Assembly (NCBI GenBank): GCA_904063045.1
Contig: CAJFCJ010000012.1
Span: 2,289,180-2,353,179 of the forward strand
DNA: 64,000 bases
DNA from: Dimorphilus gyrociliatus
Taxonomy: Eukaryota > Annelida > Polychaeta > Dinophilidae
Direction of reading: 5' to 3'
Shown here piece after piece: positions 52,797 through 63,853 of this stretch. The notes beneath the pieces are model-generated. The model made no database searches, was not told the origin of the DNA, and saw only the letters and a list, made by a program, of their open reading frames with translations. Positions within the stretch are counted from its first letter, which is position 1; the number at the start of each line of letters is the position of its first letter. The translations under genes and the position numbers were made by a program.

Positions 52797-55223
52797 ATGG
52801 CTCTTCGACATGTCTTAAAAAGAACAACCATCTGGTCAAGAATAATTGTTGGTCGAAATTTTTGCAATAGTAATGTAAAATTAACATCCAAAACTAAAAA
52901 TGACTTGGAATCGTTCAAGAACAAACTGAGCGAAGGACCTTCATTCTCCGATTTTGTTCAAGGAAATGCGTCATCAATTAATACTACTGCGTCAATTGAT
53001 AAAGAAAAACACGGGAAATCTGGTATTTGAAGGGAAAATTCATTTTTGTATTAATTTATAAAGTATTTAATATAACAGTATACTTTGAAACCTACGGTTG
53101 TCAAATGAATGTAAACGATACCGAAGTGGCTTGGTCAATATTAAATAAAAATGGTTATTCAAAGTCTATAGATATAGCAAGTGTAAGATAATTATAATTT
53201 GTCTATTATCTAATAATTATTAACTCTTTGTTTTAATGATTTATACCTTAAAAAAGGCTAATGTCGTATTGTTGATGACTTGTTCTATAAGAGAAGGAGC
53301 CGAAACAAAAATATGGAAAAGATTAAATTATCTTAAGTCTATTAAAAAATTGAAAAGAAGGAAGAAGGAAAACTTTCAAATATGTATTTTAGGTATCTAC
53401 AAGTCTTTATAGCTAATAATTATTCGGTTTTCAATGTCTATTCTGAATAATAACTATAGGATGTATGGCTGAAAGATTAAAGAAAGATCTTCTTGATCAT
53501 GTTGATGTAATTTGTGGTCCTGATGCCTATAAGGATTTACCAAATCTTTTACACAAATCTTCTATGTTAGGAGCTTCAGCTAGTAAGTTATTCTTTTATT
53601 CTTAAAATAGCTAGGAACTATTGAAATATTTTTGAAATTGTTACTTTATTTTAGTGAACGTAGCCTTATCTCTTGAAGAAACTTACGCTGATGTAACGCC
53701 TCTTAGATTGAATGAATCATCAGTTTCAGCTTTTGCGTACGTTTATTATTAGAATTATTTTATGATTCGTTGAACTGTTTGTAAATTTCAAAAGTACCAT
53801 AATGAGAGGATGCGACAACATGTGCTCGTATTGCATCGTTCCATTTACGAGAGGAAGAGAGCGCAGCAGGCCAATGGATTCAATCATCAATGAAATTGAA
53901 CAAATAGCTGATCAAGTAATATGATTGTTTTATTTAATCGTTTGAATATACAGTATACGCATTAAAAATAGCTTTAAATAACCAATATTCTATTCTACAA
54001 CAGGGCGTGAAAGAAGTTACTTTACTTGGTCAAAATGTTAATAGTTATCGTGATACTTCGTCAGGAGGTGGTTCCTATGTTACTAAAACTAGTTCTGGTT
54101 TTAGAACAATATACAAACCGAAGAAGGGTGGAAAAAGATTTGCCGAATTGATAAGTACAATAGCAGATAGGGTTCCAGATATGAGAATTCGTTTTACATC
54201 ACCTCACCCTAAAGACTTTCCGGATGAGGTGATTTTTCGATTTAACCAGTAATAACATAATGGTATATCTGAACCATATTTTCTCCCTATAGTTAATTTA
54301 CGCTATCAAAGAATATCCGAATATATGTAAACAAATTCATCTACCTGCTCAAAGTGGAAGCTCTAAAGTATTAGACGATATGAGAAGAGGATATACCAGA
54401 GAGGCATACCTTGAACTTGTCGATCATATACGAAGTATTGTACCAGGTATTAAAACTTGTAAAGATATAAAGCTTTTTCGCTTTAAATATTGAATGTAGG
54501 CAGCATTAAAGAAAGAATTTCACTTTTTTTTACAGATATAGCACTTAGTAGCGATTTTATTGCCGGTTTTTGCGGTGAAACTGAGGAAGATCACTTAGAA
54601 ACTTTATCTCTAATGAAATTAGTGAAATACAATTACTCTTTCTGTTTTCCTTACTCGCTTAGAGGTAAAACTAGAGCATATCATCGTTTAAATGACGACG
54701 TTCCGCAAGAAGTAAGTCTTTTATTAATATTTAGCCTACTTTTATTATTAAAATAATAAAATATCTTGTTATCTATTAACCAATTAATATATTGATGATA
54801 TTATAGGTTAAATCTAGAAGACATATGGAATTAATTGATCAATTTCGAAAGGACGCTCTAGAAATTAACCAAGGATTCATCAATGAAGAACAGTTAGTTC
54901 TAATTGAATGTGATAGTAAGAGAAGTGAATTAGATTGGGCAGGCCGAAATGATCAAAACGTAAAAGTTATTCTTCCTAAACAAGAAGTATACGATAGTGA
55001 AAAGGGAATTCAGAGAAACATCGAAATTGGTGACTTTGTGGCGGTAAAGGTAGATTTGTATTATATAAAATCGCAAGTTGTATGTATCTATGTTTGTTCT
55101 TTATCATAATAGATAAATTCGGCAACATCTCAAACTCTTAAAGGCGATCCAATTAGAATTTCTAGTATTAGAGAATGGAATAATTTGAAAGATGCTGAGA
55201 GAATAAACAACTATTCAAGTTGA
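52797..55223 (+). CDS. CDK5RAP1: CDK5RAP1, mitochondrial tRNA methylthiotransferase
   Basis: Eleven exons: 52797-53022, 53079-53182, 53257-53392, 53460-53582, 53655-53736, 53795-53915, 54004-54228, 54293-54446, 54536-54711, 54807-55049, 55113-55223; 566 residues. The Arg-rich, acid-poor N-terminus ([15 protein letters not shown]) fits a mitochondrial presequence. The MTTase domain has its three Cys ([23 protein letters not shown]). The radical SAM domain has the CxxxCxxC motif in [31 protein letters not shown] and [14 protein letters not shown] follow, then a TRAM domain. It converts i6A37 to ms2i6A37 in mitochondrial tRNAs, using two 4Fe-4S clusters and SAM. All key residues are intact. Confidence 0.97.
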
Positions 55224-55522
55224 AATTGAATACTTTTGTATATATTTATATATATATATATATGCATATGCTACTTACTATATACTTATAATATCGATTC
55301 TCAGCACAAAATATAATTTGTTTATTAACAAAAGAATGAGTAGGTTTTCACAATTTTCTATTCTATTCCATTTCGTAACCAGATTATTATTAAAAGTCCT
55401 TCACCTTACGAAACTATTTCCTTAATTTCGTAATTGACAAACTTATGCAATATCAATTTCTTTATGATGACATGTGCAAATTGTTGTTTTAGTCGTCTCA
55501 AAACAATTTTATCAGTAATCTA

Positions 55523-57918
55523 ATGAAGGGGGAACCGAAAGTAAAACGAACCAAGCACGATCCAGTTTTTATCGTTAAGAATTCTCTCCAGATAAAAGGA
55601 CTTGACGCCGATGATTCGCTAATAGCAAATCTTCTTACAGAATACGGTGATATTAGAACAGTAATGAATATATTGACAGGAGCAGATTCCCAAGAAATCT
55701 TTGACGTTAACGTAGAAGACACGAATGGTGAGGATAGCGATGATGATATCTCATCAAGTTTACTTTACGAGGAAGTTTTACAAATACAAAAAATAATGCC
55801 GAAAGAGCCAAAAAAGAAGATTTACAAAGTTTTAGAAAGATTCTTCGACAATAGGGATAGAGTACAAGCAACAATTGATCATCTTGTGGAACATCAGTCA
55901 ACAGAAAAGGAAGGAAGAGCTGACAATTCCGAAGATTTGGCAAGATTGATATCGATGTTCCCCGAAGTACACGAACAAACGATAAAAAATACATTATTAA
56001 AATATCAACATTTAGAAGATTATCAAGAACAATGTACAATTGAATTATCTAGCATAGGTAAATACTTTATATAGAAGTTACTTAATCAACGAACTCCCCA
56101 CTCCTCTCTCTCTCTCTCTCTCTGTCTATCCCTCATAATTCCTTAAGCAATAATTATAATAAATCATACTAATGAATTGCTTTCTCCAGGAGATTTATCC
56201 AAGATGAAGCAGGAAGAAGACAGAATTGCAATCGACGCTCCTAGTACGTCTAAGGAGGAAGAGAATGTTGTAGATTATAGAAATGAAGCGCTTATAAAAT
56301 TTCAGGAAGACGTTGAAAGGCTTCGAAGAATTTTTGTCGATTGCGATCCTAATTATATATTCGAAGAATTAGAAAATATGGCGGATAATCCAAATAGAGT
56401 TGAAATATTATCAAATCGTATGTTCGAAGAAAAGAAGTATCCGAAATTGGTTGATAGATTAAAGAGGGAAAAGGTAGAAAGTCGTCATAATAGTTTATTG
56501 AATAAAAATTTAGATGATATGGAGAATTTTCTAAGAACCTTTCCAGATCCAAAATCTACATTTAGGGACGAAAAAGCTACGTTAAGTTTTAATTACAAAG
56601 CCCACGTAGAAAGTGTCATTCCAAATTATTTTTGTTGGATAAATATACAAACTGTGAATGATGTAATCTCTAAAAATGGTCACAGTCTCGTCGATATTTA
56701 TCAAGAATTGGAGAAAATTGATATAAAGTATAGCAGAGTAGCGAACGTGAATAAGTTCATTGTATCTAATGGTTTATTCAATAAAGAAGCAAGAAGTAAA
56801 CTAAAATTACCTCAGGAAGTCGACGAGTTCTTTTACAATGAGCTTTTATACGCGAAGAACGAAGAGAAAATACTACGGTTTGTCCTTCCTACTTGTTATT
56901 CTTCTTTAATATATAGATTTCCCTTTATTTCTCTCTTTTTCAATAGTTATATAAATATGAAAAATGAGGAAAAGGAAGCTAGGAGAAATGCAGGAAAAAT
57001 TGCAGGAAATTTAAATACTTGCCTTTGCTGTTATGATGATACAGTTCTGGAAGAGTATACTTATGCTTGTAATAACAATTGCAAATTTTGTGATGATTGC
57101 GTTAGAAGAGCGGGAGAACATGTTCTTAGTGCAGCAGAGTGGAAAATAGATTGCATGGCCGGTTGCGGTAGCGAGATTTCTTTGAATTCCGTTCAAACCG
57201 TATTAAGACCGTCAACAGTGAATGCACTTTTTGTACGAATGCAACAAGAAGAGATTAAGGCTGCTGGTTTGTCCGATTTGGTTCAATGCCCTTTTTGTGA
57301 TTTCGCTATTATTTTGCCGGATGATGGAAACAAAATTTTAAACTGCCTTAATCCAGAATGTTTGAAGAGCTCTTGTAGAAAATGTAGAGAATTGGAGCAC
57401 ACTCCTTTATCCTGCGAAGAAATTGAAAAGGCGGACGAAACTAGAATTAGGGCTATGATAGAACTGAAAATGACTGAAGCTATGATAAGAACGTGTCCGA
57501 GTTGTAAGAAGAGATTTTTTAAAGATTCCGGATGCAATAAGATGACATGCGTCTGCGGTCAATCCATGTGTTACATATGTAAAGAAGCTATAACTGGATA
57601 TGATCATTTCACAACAAGTGGCGATTGTTCTAAAATAACGGATCCGAATATAATTCACGAAAAGGAAATGGAGGAAGCACTTAAGAAAGCTAAGGAAGAG
57701 TTTGAAGAAGAAAATCCGGGAAAAGATGTAAATTTTCAGCTATTAAATACTACTTATATTGTATCAGTATAATTTATTTTTTTCTACAGCTGACATTTAA
57801 ACACAATCCAGAACATTTGTTAAATAATATGAAAGATCATCAACCCCAATTTCATCCATTCGACAATGTGAATATTGTTGAAGATGACGATGATAGCGAA
57901 GACGGCGACCTACTATAG
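55523..57918 (+). CDS. RNF216: RNF216/TRIAD3-like RBR E3 ubiquitin ligase
   Basis: Four exons: 55523-56057, 56190-56877, 56947-57727, 57790-57918; 710 residues. The N-terminal half is helical and charged, with repeated segments such as LARLISMFPEVHEQTIKNTL. The C-terminal half is the RING1-IBR-RING2 unit: RING1 starts CLCCYDD, then CDDCVRRAGEHVL; the IBR includes LVQCPFCDFAIILPDD and CRKCRELEHTPLSC; RING2 is RTCPSCKKRF with SGCNKMTCVCG. RNF216 transfers ubiquitin through a RING2 cysteine, building K63-linked chains in vertebrates. The C-terminus is acidic (EDDDDSEDGDLL). The 69-nt intron 56878-56946 is a multiple of three and has no stop, so it can be read through; I treat it as an intron because it has clear splice signals and encodes a hydrophobic insert foreign to the family. 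Confidence 0.95.
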
Positions 57919-58346
57919 AATATATTGATATATTTTTAAATGAAAAAATACGGCTATAATAGTTGTTATTTATTTATCATATATATTGTAGAATGTTTTC
58001 CCCCTTACTTTATTTGTTATCTTTTCTTTCTCCCGTCTCCTCATACATCGTTCAACGTTTATACGCAATACATAATTGAAGAATATCAAGTTAAGGTTGC
58101 TATCGAGTAAATTATTAATAGTATTAATTACTTAGACCTTCTTAAATGAGATAGTATTGATGAAAGATTAAGTGTAAATCTTTTATTAACAAGGAAAATT
58201 CATTATTGCTTTTCAAGGTAAAATTGATTATTTTAATCTTCATTTGGACTAAACACTAGATAATAAGTAATTCTGCTTTTACGTAATCTGTCATTGTTCT
58301 CATTTTCTAACCCGCTCTCACCCTCCCCCCTTCCCCTCTCTTTCTC
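57919..58346. other. convergent spacer
   Basis: About 430 nt between the RNF216 stop (+) and the first C-type-lectin-like stop (-). AT-rich, pyrimidine-rich near 58300-58345. No gene seen. Confidence 0.65.
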
Positions 58347-59117
58347 TCAAATATTCTTCTGGCAAATAAACTTTTTCCCCTGTCCACAATTTCTTACATA
58401 TAACACAGGAATAACAAATGGTTTAGTGGCTGCTACACAATTGTCATTAGCATTATTTGGTTTTGTATTCAAGTTGCCAGCTATTTGAGAATTCATTGTC
58501 GATCCCAATTTCCACCATTTAAAGGTATTTTCGTTTGAAATATCATCAATGAAAATCCATGTTTCAACGTTCTTCTCTAAAATTTTTCCCAGAAGAATTC
58601 CTAATGAAACAAGTCCATCATTCGCAAAGAAAGGCTCGTAATTATACAAATAACATTGGTCTAAAGCTGCTTGAAAATCTAAAATTTCGTTGACAAGAAT
58701 ATACTTAACATTGTCCTGTGTATGCTCTTTTGAAATATCTGCAATAGTAATAGTTGTTGCCGCTTGCGTTGTTGGGATAATGGTAGTCTGTACCATTTTG
58801 TTAGTGGTAGTTTGAAATTCGTTCATATTACCATTTCCAGTGTTAGTGAGTTGTATAAGACGATATTTAGTAGCGGAAAGTGTACCGCTAAAAACAGAAG
58901 TATTTGAATAAAGACACGAGAATGTTTCAAAGATAATGAATATTCTTTCAGACGTACAATCCATTGTTGAAATATCTTTAATACAATCCAATCGACTTCT
59001 GGAATAACCGAGGAAATGAAATTTTGAAAAATCAAGTTGTTCATTTGAAATTCTTCCATAAAATATTTGAGATTCATCTGACAAATGAATTATAATTAAG
59101 AATGTTAAAAGAATCAT
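58347..59117 (-). CDS. secreted C-type-lectin-like protein (cluster member A)
   Basis: Single exon of 256 residues with an N-terminal signal peptide (MILLTFLIIIHL). An N-terminal module follows with two cysteine-containing segments (SRSRLDCIKDI and a hydrophobic FIIFETFSCLY). A Thr-rich linker (about residues 104-125) leads to a C-terminal C-type-lectin-like domain: FQAALDQC, ETWIFIDDISNENTF, NDNCVA, and YVRNCGQGKKFICQ. The four usual CTLD cysteine positions are recognisable. The canonical sugar-binding EPN or QPD and WND motifs are not, so calcium-dependent sugar binding is doubtful. It is the first of four tandem same-strand relatives. Likely a secreted recognition protein; ligand unknown. 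Confidence 0.82.
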   Translation of the reverse strand: MILLTFLIIIHLSDESQIFYGRISNEQLDFSKFHFLGYSRSRLDCIKDISTMDCTSERIFIIFETFSCLYSNTSVFSGTLSATKYRLIQLTNTGNGNMNEFQTTTNKMVQTTIIPTTQAATTITIADISKEHTQDNVKYILVNEILDFQAALDQCYLYNYEPFFANDGLVSLGILLGKILEKNVETWIFIDDISNENTFKWWKLGSTMNSQIAGNLNTKPNNANDNCVAATKPFVIPVLYVRNCGQGKKFICQKNI

Positions 59118-59654
59118 AATACTAATAGATTATTATTGAAAAGTTTTCTTCAAAAAACTTTCCTTCGTCCTTTCTTTGCTGATAATATCGAAAAGACTGA
59201 AGAGTTTATTAACCCGGTATAACTATATGTACATACTGTATAAAGTATCAATAAGTATATACATGTTCATAACTACATATGCAATAAAAAATATTTATAT
59301 ATATATATATATATACTGTATATATATAATATCTAGTTAAAAGTTCCTTTGTTTACTTAATCGAAGTTGCTTTCAGATTGGCAAGGTTAAACTACTACAG
59401 TATTAATGTGGTGTTCACTTAAATATAACATTGTGATACATTTAAAGTCACTTTTTTAAAGATTAATCGTTACTTAGAATTCTTGAATTCCTTCTATAAT
59501 ATCATCTCTTTTACTTTATAGTCATGTAATTCCATACAAGAGAGAGAGAGAGACAAAGGTTGAATTAAGCGACTGATACGAATAGTACACTGGCAGTGAT
59601 TTTTGCAATTAGGCGTTTATTAATAGAATTGAAATTCTGTTTTATGAATATTAA
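59118..59654. other. spacer between lectin-like genes A and B
   Basis: About 540 nt, AT-rich, with a (TA)n tract at about 59298-59330 and a short GA repeat at about 59540-59555. It holds the promoter of gene A. Confidence 0.6.
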
Positions 59655-60419
59655 TTAGATCTCTTGACAAATAAATTTGAATTGTAACGAACATTTGCGA
59701 TAGTTGTATTGTAAATCTTTTTCGTTATCTGTTATCTCTACCATAAGACAATCTTCATGATCGCTATTCGATGCAACTCCCTTTACGTATTTATTTACTA
59801 AAAAACGTAGTTGAGAATTCATGGTTACTCCTGGTTTCCATAATTCTAACGTATCTTCATGTTCTATGTCGTTCATCATCATCCATATTTTGTCGTGAAG
59901 TTTTGCATCGACAATTAGCTTGTATAACAATACTCCCGTATCACCAGCGTTCCTTAGAAAACCCATCATCTTATAATGATTACACCTTATCAAAGCTTCG
60001 AAATAGTTCAATTTCTCGTCGACAATCACATATTTTTTACCCTGATAAAGAAGTATCCGAATTGCAGGTGGTTCGGGATCTGGAATTTTGCTGAATACTC
60101 TATTATTGAATTCTACTATTTTCATCACTTTTCCACCGTTTGTTATCATATCTGGAATAGTTGAATTGGCATATGTACAGACGTGATCGTTAAAAATAAC
60201 CACAGGCGACTTTTGAAGGTAAACTTTAGCGAAAACTTTGACAAAACACTCCAATTTACTTCTAAACCTTTCTATTGAAGCTAAGCCAAAATTATCGACG
60301 ACTGTATAGGAAATCGAACCATCCATCCAAGCGATTTGACTATCAATCGGAAGGAAAATAGATGCGTATAGGACGATAAAGAACATATCGAAAACTAAAA
60401 GAGATATAAAAGAAAGCAA
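59655..60419 (-). CDS. secreted C-type-lectin-like protein (cluster member B)
   Basis: Single exon of up to 254 residues. The second methionine (M12, MFFIVLYASIFLPIDS) may be the real start, as it gives a cleaner signal peptide. The same layout as member A follows: an N-terminal module with two cysteines (SKLECFVKVF and VVIFNDHVC), a short linker without Thr repeats, and a CTLD with YFEALIRC, KIWMMMNDIEHEDTLELW, HEDCLMVE and YRKCSLQFKFICQ. Sugar-binding EPN/QPD and WND motifs are absent. A tandem duplicate of its neighbours with low identity, so the duplication is old or fast-evolving. Confidence 0.82.
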   Translation of the reverse strand: MLSFISLLVFDMFFIVLYASIFLPIDSQIAWMDGSISYTVVDNFGLASIERFRSKLECFVKVFAKVYLQKSPVVIFNDHVCTYANSTIPDMITNGGKVMKIVEFNNRVFSKIPDPEPPAIRILLYQGKKYVIVDEKLNYFEALIRCNHYKMMGFLRNAGDTGVLLYKLIVDAKLHDKIWMMMNDIEHEDTLELWKPGVTMNSQLRFLVNKYVKGVASNSDHEDCLMVEITDNEKDLQYNYRKCSLQFKFICQEI

Positions 60420-60638
60420 TTTTTTATATGGGGAAAACGAAGCAGAAGAAAAAGGAGAAGAAGAAAAAAAGAAAAGAAGAAATAAGATATTGTTTTTCTT
60501 TTAAAAATAGAATGTTCTATAGAAAGTAAAAATGGTAGATAAGAGTTTTTTAGTGATTTTGATAAAGTTTTATTATTAAATAACATTGATTTTGTATTTA
60601 ATTTTTACTCAAAGAAATTTCCAAGAAATTTTACTTTT

Positions 60639-61584
60639 TTAAGCTCGACAAACAAATTTATATTTTGCACTGCAGGATACTGCAAAATATTTTACAGTAC
60701 CCGAATTACCTTGCTTTAATGCTGTTATACAATCTTTCGAATCGCTATTCGAAATTTTTCCGTTTATATGACTTCTCAAATCGGATCTGAGAACTTCTCC
60801 AGCTGCGCTCCATTCCAGCTGACCTTCAACAGTCTTGTCGTTTAGGAATATAATATGTTCAGTATTTTTTGTAAATGCTGCCTTAATAAAATCTGTTAAA
60901 GAGGCAACGTCGTCCTGAAAAAAGAATGGTTTGTAATTATCCATCAGGCAGGATGCAAGTGACTCGACGTATGTTTTTTCCACTGGAGAAACGTAATAAG
61001 AGTTTCCCATTATAATCTTTTCAATCCAGTTGATACCCGATGACTGTAGGATAGTTGTTATATCTGATACAGAGAAAAGAAGTAGTTATTGGTGCTAGGA
61101 TTGATATTACTATACCTGTTGTTTGTTCTGTTGTTGGTTGTGTGGTCCGTTCTGTTGTTCTTTTTGTTGTTTGTTCTGTTGTTTGCCACGTTGTCGATCT
61201 AATTATTGTCCCCGTTGTTGACCCTATTGTTGATTCTGCAGTTTGTGGTGTTGATGTCGTACCAAGTGAGGACAAATTATGGTCACTTTTTATAATAAAA
61301 CCTTTATATAATTGACCATTAAAGTTCGAATTGCTATTCATTATTACTATATAATCAACCCAATATGGCAAACTATCTTTAAACACAACGTACGAATTTT
61401 CCGGTAGATTATGATAAGTGAAAACGTTGATGAAAGATTCGAGAAAGCTTCTAGATTGACCAAGTAGTTTCGTATTAGAGGATGAATTTAAAGAACAAAG
61501 TAAAATATCCTTTTTAAATGAACGAGTTTCCGTTGCTATCATAGGAAATATGATAACTAATACAAAAGAGAAGTAAATTATCAT
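60639..61584 (-). CDS. secreted C-type-lectin-like protein with Thr-rich stalk (cluster member C)
   Basis: Two exons on the minus strand, 61584-61116 and 61063-60639, split by a 52-nt intron placed by phase; 297 residues. A signal peptide (MIIYFSFVLVIIFPMIATE) leads into the N-terminal module shared by the cluster, but the second cysteine is replaced (VVFKDSLPYWV). A long Thr/Gln/Glu repeat (TTERTTQPTTEQTT) resembles a mucin-type O-glycosylated stalk. The CTLD contains VESLASC, HIIFLNDKTVEGQLEW, SKDCITA and VSCSAKYKFVCRA. The alternative acceptor nearer the CTLD (cag at about 61050) gives the wrong phase, which is why 61063 is preferred. Confidence 0.8.
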
Positions 61585-61801
61585 TCCGGATTTAAAAGAA
61601 TTAAATTGACAATAAAAGTCTTGTACGGTAAAGTTTGCTGAAATTTCTAATGGCTCTGGCCGCTCATTTGATTCTATAACAAATGTATTGTGAACTATAA
61701 TATAAACAAAGCTTTTTCAACATTTATTGACTAGTTTATTCTTTATTAGAGTATTTTAACTGAAAATTTATAAATATTGATTTGGTAAGGAATTAAATTA
61801 A
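61585..61801. other. spacer between lectin-like genes C and D
   Basis: About 215 nt, AT-rich. No separate feature seen. Confidence 0.6.
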
Positions 61802-62530
61802 TCATTTTCGATTTTGACAAGCATAATATAATTGTGTATTACAATCTTCGGCTGTTAGAATGTAACTCGACAGGTCGACACTTGATACCGATACACAACC
61901 AGCTCCAGGGCTTGAAAAGCTTATATGACTTTTTACGTGATCTCTTAATGAATCTCTTGTAGATCTATTGTTGGAGACCCATTCGAATGTTCCTTTATTG
62001 GTGCTATCGTCCATAAATATCCATACTTTATAGTACATGCCAATCTTTGTCATAACTATATTGAAGAAGTGTAGTTTGTAGTTGTAATACAGAGGGGATA
62101 GATTATACTCGGAGCATCGCTGATAGGCAGAGTTAAAACTCAAAGGCTCGTTCATTACGAAAATATTATAAGAATACGTTGAAAAGTTATAAACTATAGG
62201 AATAGTCAGTTGATCAGGGGAGGAGTTACTCTCTTTCGTTTGGTCATCGAGATAACTGCTTCTTATCAGGATCAGATCAGCTTGTGGGGCAGATTGATTA
62301 ACTTTTATAGGTAGCCGAGAGAGTGAACATTTCTTTTCGTTAAAAATTATAAGCAGCTCTTTAAGAGAAGAATTGAGACGTAAAGCTTGTGAGAAACAAC
62401 GCCATTTGTTATTAAACTCTCCTAGCTGAGTGGAATTTTGAACTGTAATACTTTTCCTGTAATAATCACCCTTAAACCAGTTACTTGACGAATTGACCGA
62501 AATTAAATAAAGGAAAATGAACAAGATCAT
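61802..62530 (-). CDS. secreted C-type-lectin-like protein (cluster member D)
   Basis: Single exon of 242 residues. Signal peptide (MILFIFLYLISVNSSS), an N-terminal module with the paired cysteines (NKWRCFSQALRL and LIIFNEKKCSL), then a linker with several N-glycosylation sequons. The CTLD has FNSAYQRCSEY, KVWIFMDDSTNKGTFEW, GAGCVSVS and AEDCNTQLYYACQ. Same architecture as A-C; no canonical sugar-binding motif. It stands back-to-back with the collagen-like gene, about 450 nt away. Confidence 0.8.
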   Translation of the reverse strand: MILFIFLYLISVNSSSNWFKGDYYRKSITVQNSTQLGEFNNKWRCFSQALRLNSSLKELLIIFNEKKCSLSRLPIKVNQSAPQADLILIRSSYLDDQTKESNSSPDQLTIPIVYNFSTYSYNIFVMNEPLSFNSAYQRCSEYNLSPLYYNYKLHFFNIVMTKIGMYYKVWIFMDDSTNKGTFEWVSNNRSTRDSLRDHVKSHISFSSPGAGCVSVSSVDLSSYILTAEDCNTQLYYACQNRK

Positions 62531-62929
62531 AATTGCGAATGAGAACTCTATTATTCACTAAAAGAGATTTTTTAATGACGTCCTTCTAGACGGTAAACAT
62601 GTAAATAAACTTAATATATTTTTCAATATTCAAAATAGATTTATTCAGCAATTCAAGTGCAAAAATTGAATAGAAACATAAAACAAAGTACACTTTTTTG
62701 TTTTAAATTTGTCTAAGAAACAAAATTTCTTTCTTTATTCCATTAATAAAATATATAGAAAATTTCTCATCACGACAAAACATTAGTCAACGAACTAACT
62801 CGATTATTGCGCAATAATAAATATTTAATTCTTTTCTCAAATATTGATAAAAGCTTATAAAGCATCCGTTCTTTTTTTCTTAATATTTTGTTTTTAATAT
62901 GTTTCTTTTTCGTATATTTGCTTTATTCT

Positions 62930-62969
<40 letters not shown>

Positions 62970-62980
62970 TCAGCACGAAC
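62531..62980. other. divergent promoter interval
   Basis: About 450 nt between lectin-like gene D (-) and the collagen-like gene (+), with a (TC)n tract at about 62935-62967 only about 15 nt before the collagen-like ATG. Confidence 0.65.
62935..62967. repeat. (TC)n microsatellite in leader/promoter
   Basis: About 16 TC units immediately upstream of the collagen-like start codon. Confidence 0.93.
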
Positions 62981-63640
62981 ATGTCAATTGTATTTCTTAT
63001 ATTTATTGTCTTCTGTCCAACACAAATCTATATGATAGAAGCACGAACAGGTGCTACAGGTAAATCGCATCTTTTGCTTTTCCTTCTCTTTTCAATAATA
63101 CAACACTTTTCCTTCTTTTCTACTTTTTTTTTACAAGGTGATACCGGGCCTAGAGGACATACAGGATTCACAGGATATCCAGGACCAATTGGCCCAATGG
63201 GAAAAACGGGCGCAACAGGTAGTAAGGGCATAACTGGTGCGACTGGATATCGTGGTATGCCAGGACCAGTAGGACCCCCCGGACCTCCAGGAAAGACACA
63301 ATTTAACGGTACAGAATCTAACGCTACGCAGAAAATTCTTCAAGGTAAATCTCTTAAGTCTTAAATAAAGATTTCAAATTTTTGTCTGAAATGGATAAAA
63401 CTATAATTTTCAGGTGAAAAATCGAATCTAGAAGCTCCGGCCATGGCAACATCGGCACTTTCATTCGTTTTGAGTATTTTAAGCGTCATTCAGATAGTTT
63501 TCTTAAGATTTAAAATTAAAAAATATGATAATTCGCTTATAAAGAAGAACGAAATTAAAATAAATAAAAATGAAGAATCTCCTAAACAGAAATTAACGAT
63601 GAAGAAGAACATTTATTATCTTCCAGATGAAATTCCGTAA
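62981..63640 (+). CDS. short collagen-like transmembrane protein
   Basis: Three exons, 62981-63059, 63138-63344 and 63414-63640; 170 residues. The start at 62981 ([21 protein letters not shown]) gives a signal peptide or signal anchor. A short uninterrupted Gly-X-Y run of about 19 triplets follows, unusually Thr-rich in the third position ([16 protein letters not shown]) and ending GPPGPPGKT. After an N-glycosylation sequon (NGT, NAT) comes a hydrophobic segment ([16 protein letters not shown]) with a stop-transfer FKIKK, then a Lys-rich tail ending in LPDEIP. This fits a single-pass surface protein that trimerises through a collagen helix. An upstream start in the same frame (62888) is unlikely because it translates the TC repeat. 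No named family recognised. Confidence 0.8.
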
Positions 63641-63812
63641 CTATAATCAATGTATATTTATTAAATAGTACATATGTTATACTTTAATTAGGCATGGAGA
63701 AGTTCGTTTAGAACGTAAAATGTCGATAATGTCAGGAGAATATTTGGATTTACAAGATTAGCGATTTAGTCTCACTCCATTCCACTACTCTCTCTCTCTT
63801 CGTAAAAACTTA

Positions 63813-63853
<41 letters not shown>

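Noticed and set aside
62888-62980. Upstream start for the collagen-like protein
   Set aside because: It would translate the (TC)n repeat as Leu-Ser repeats; ATG 62981 gives a normal signal sequence.
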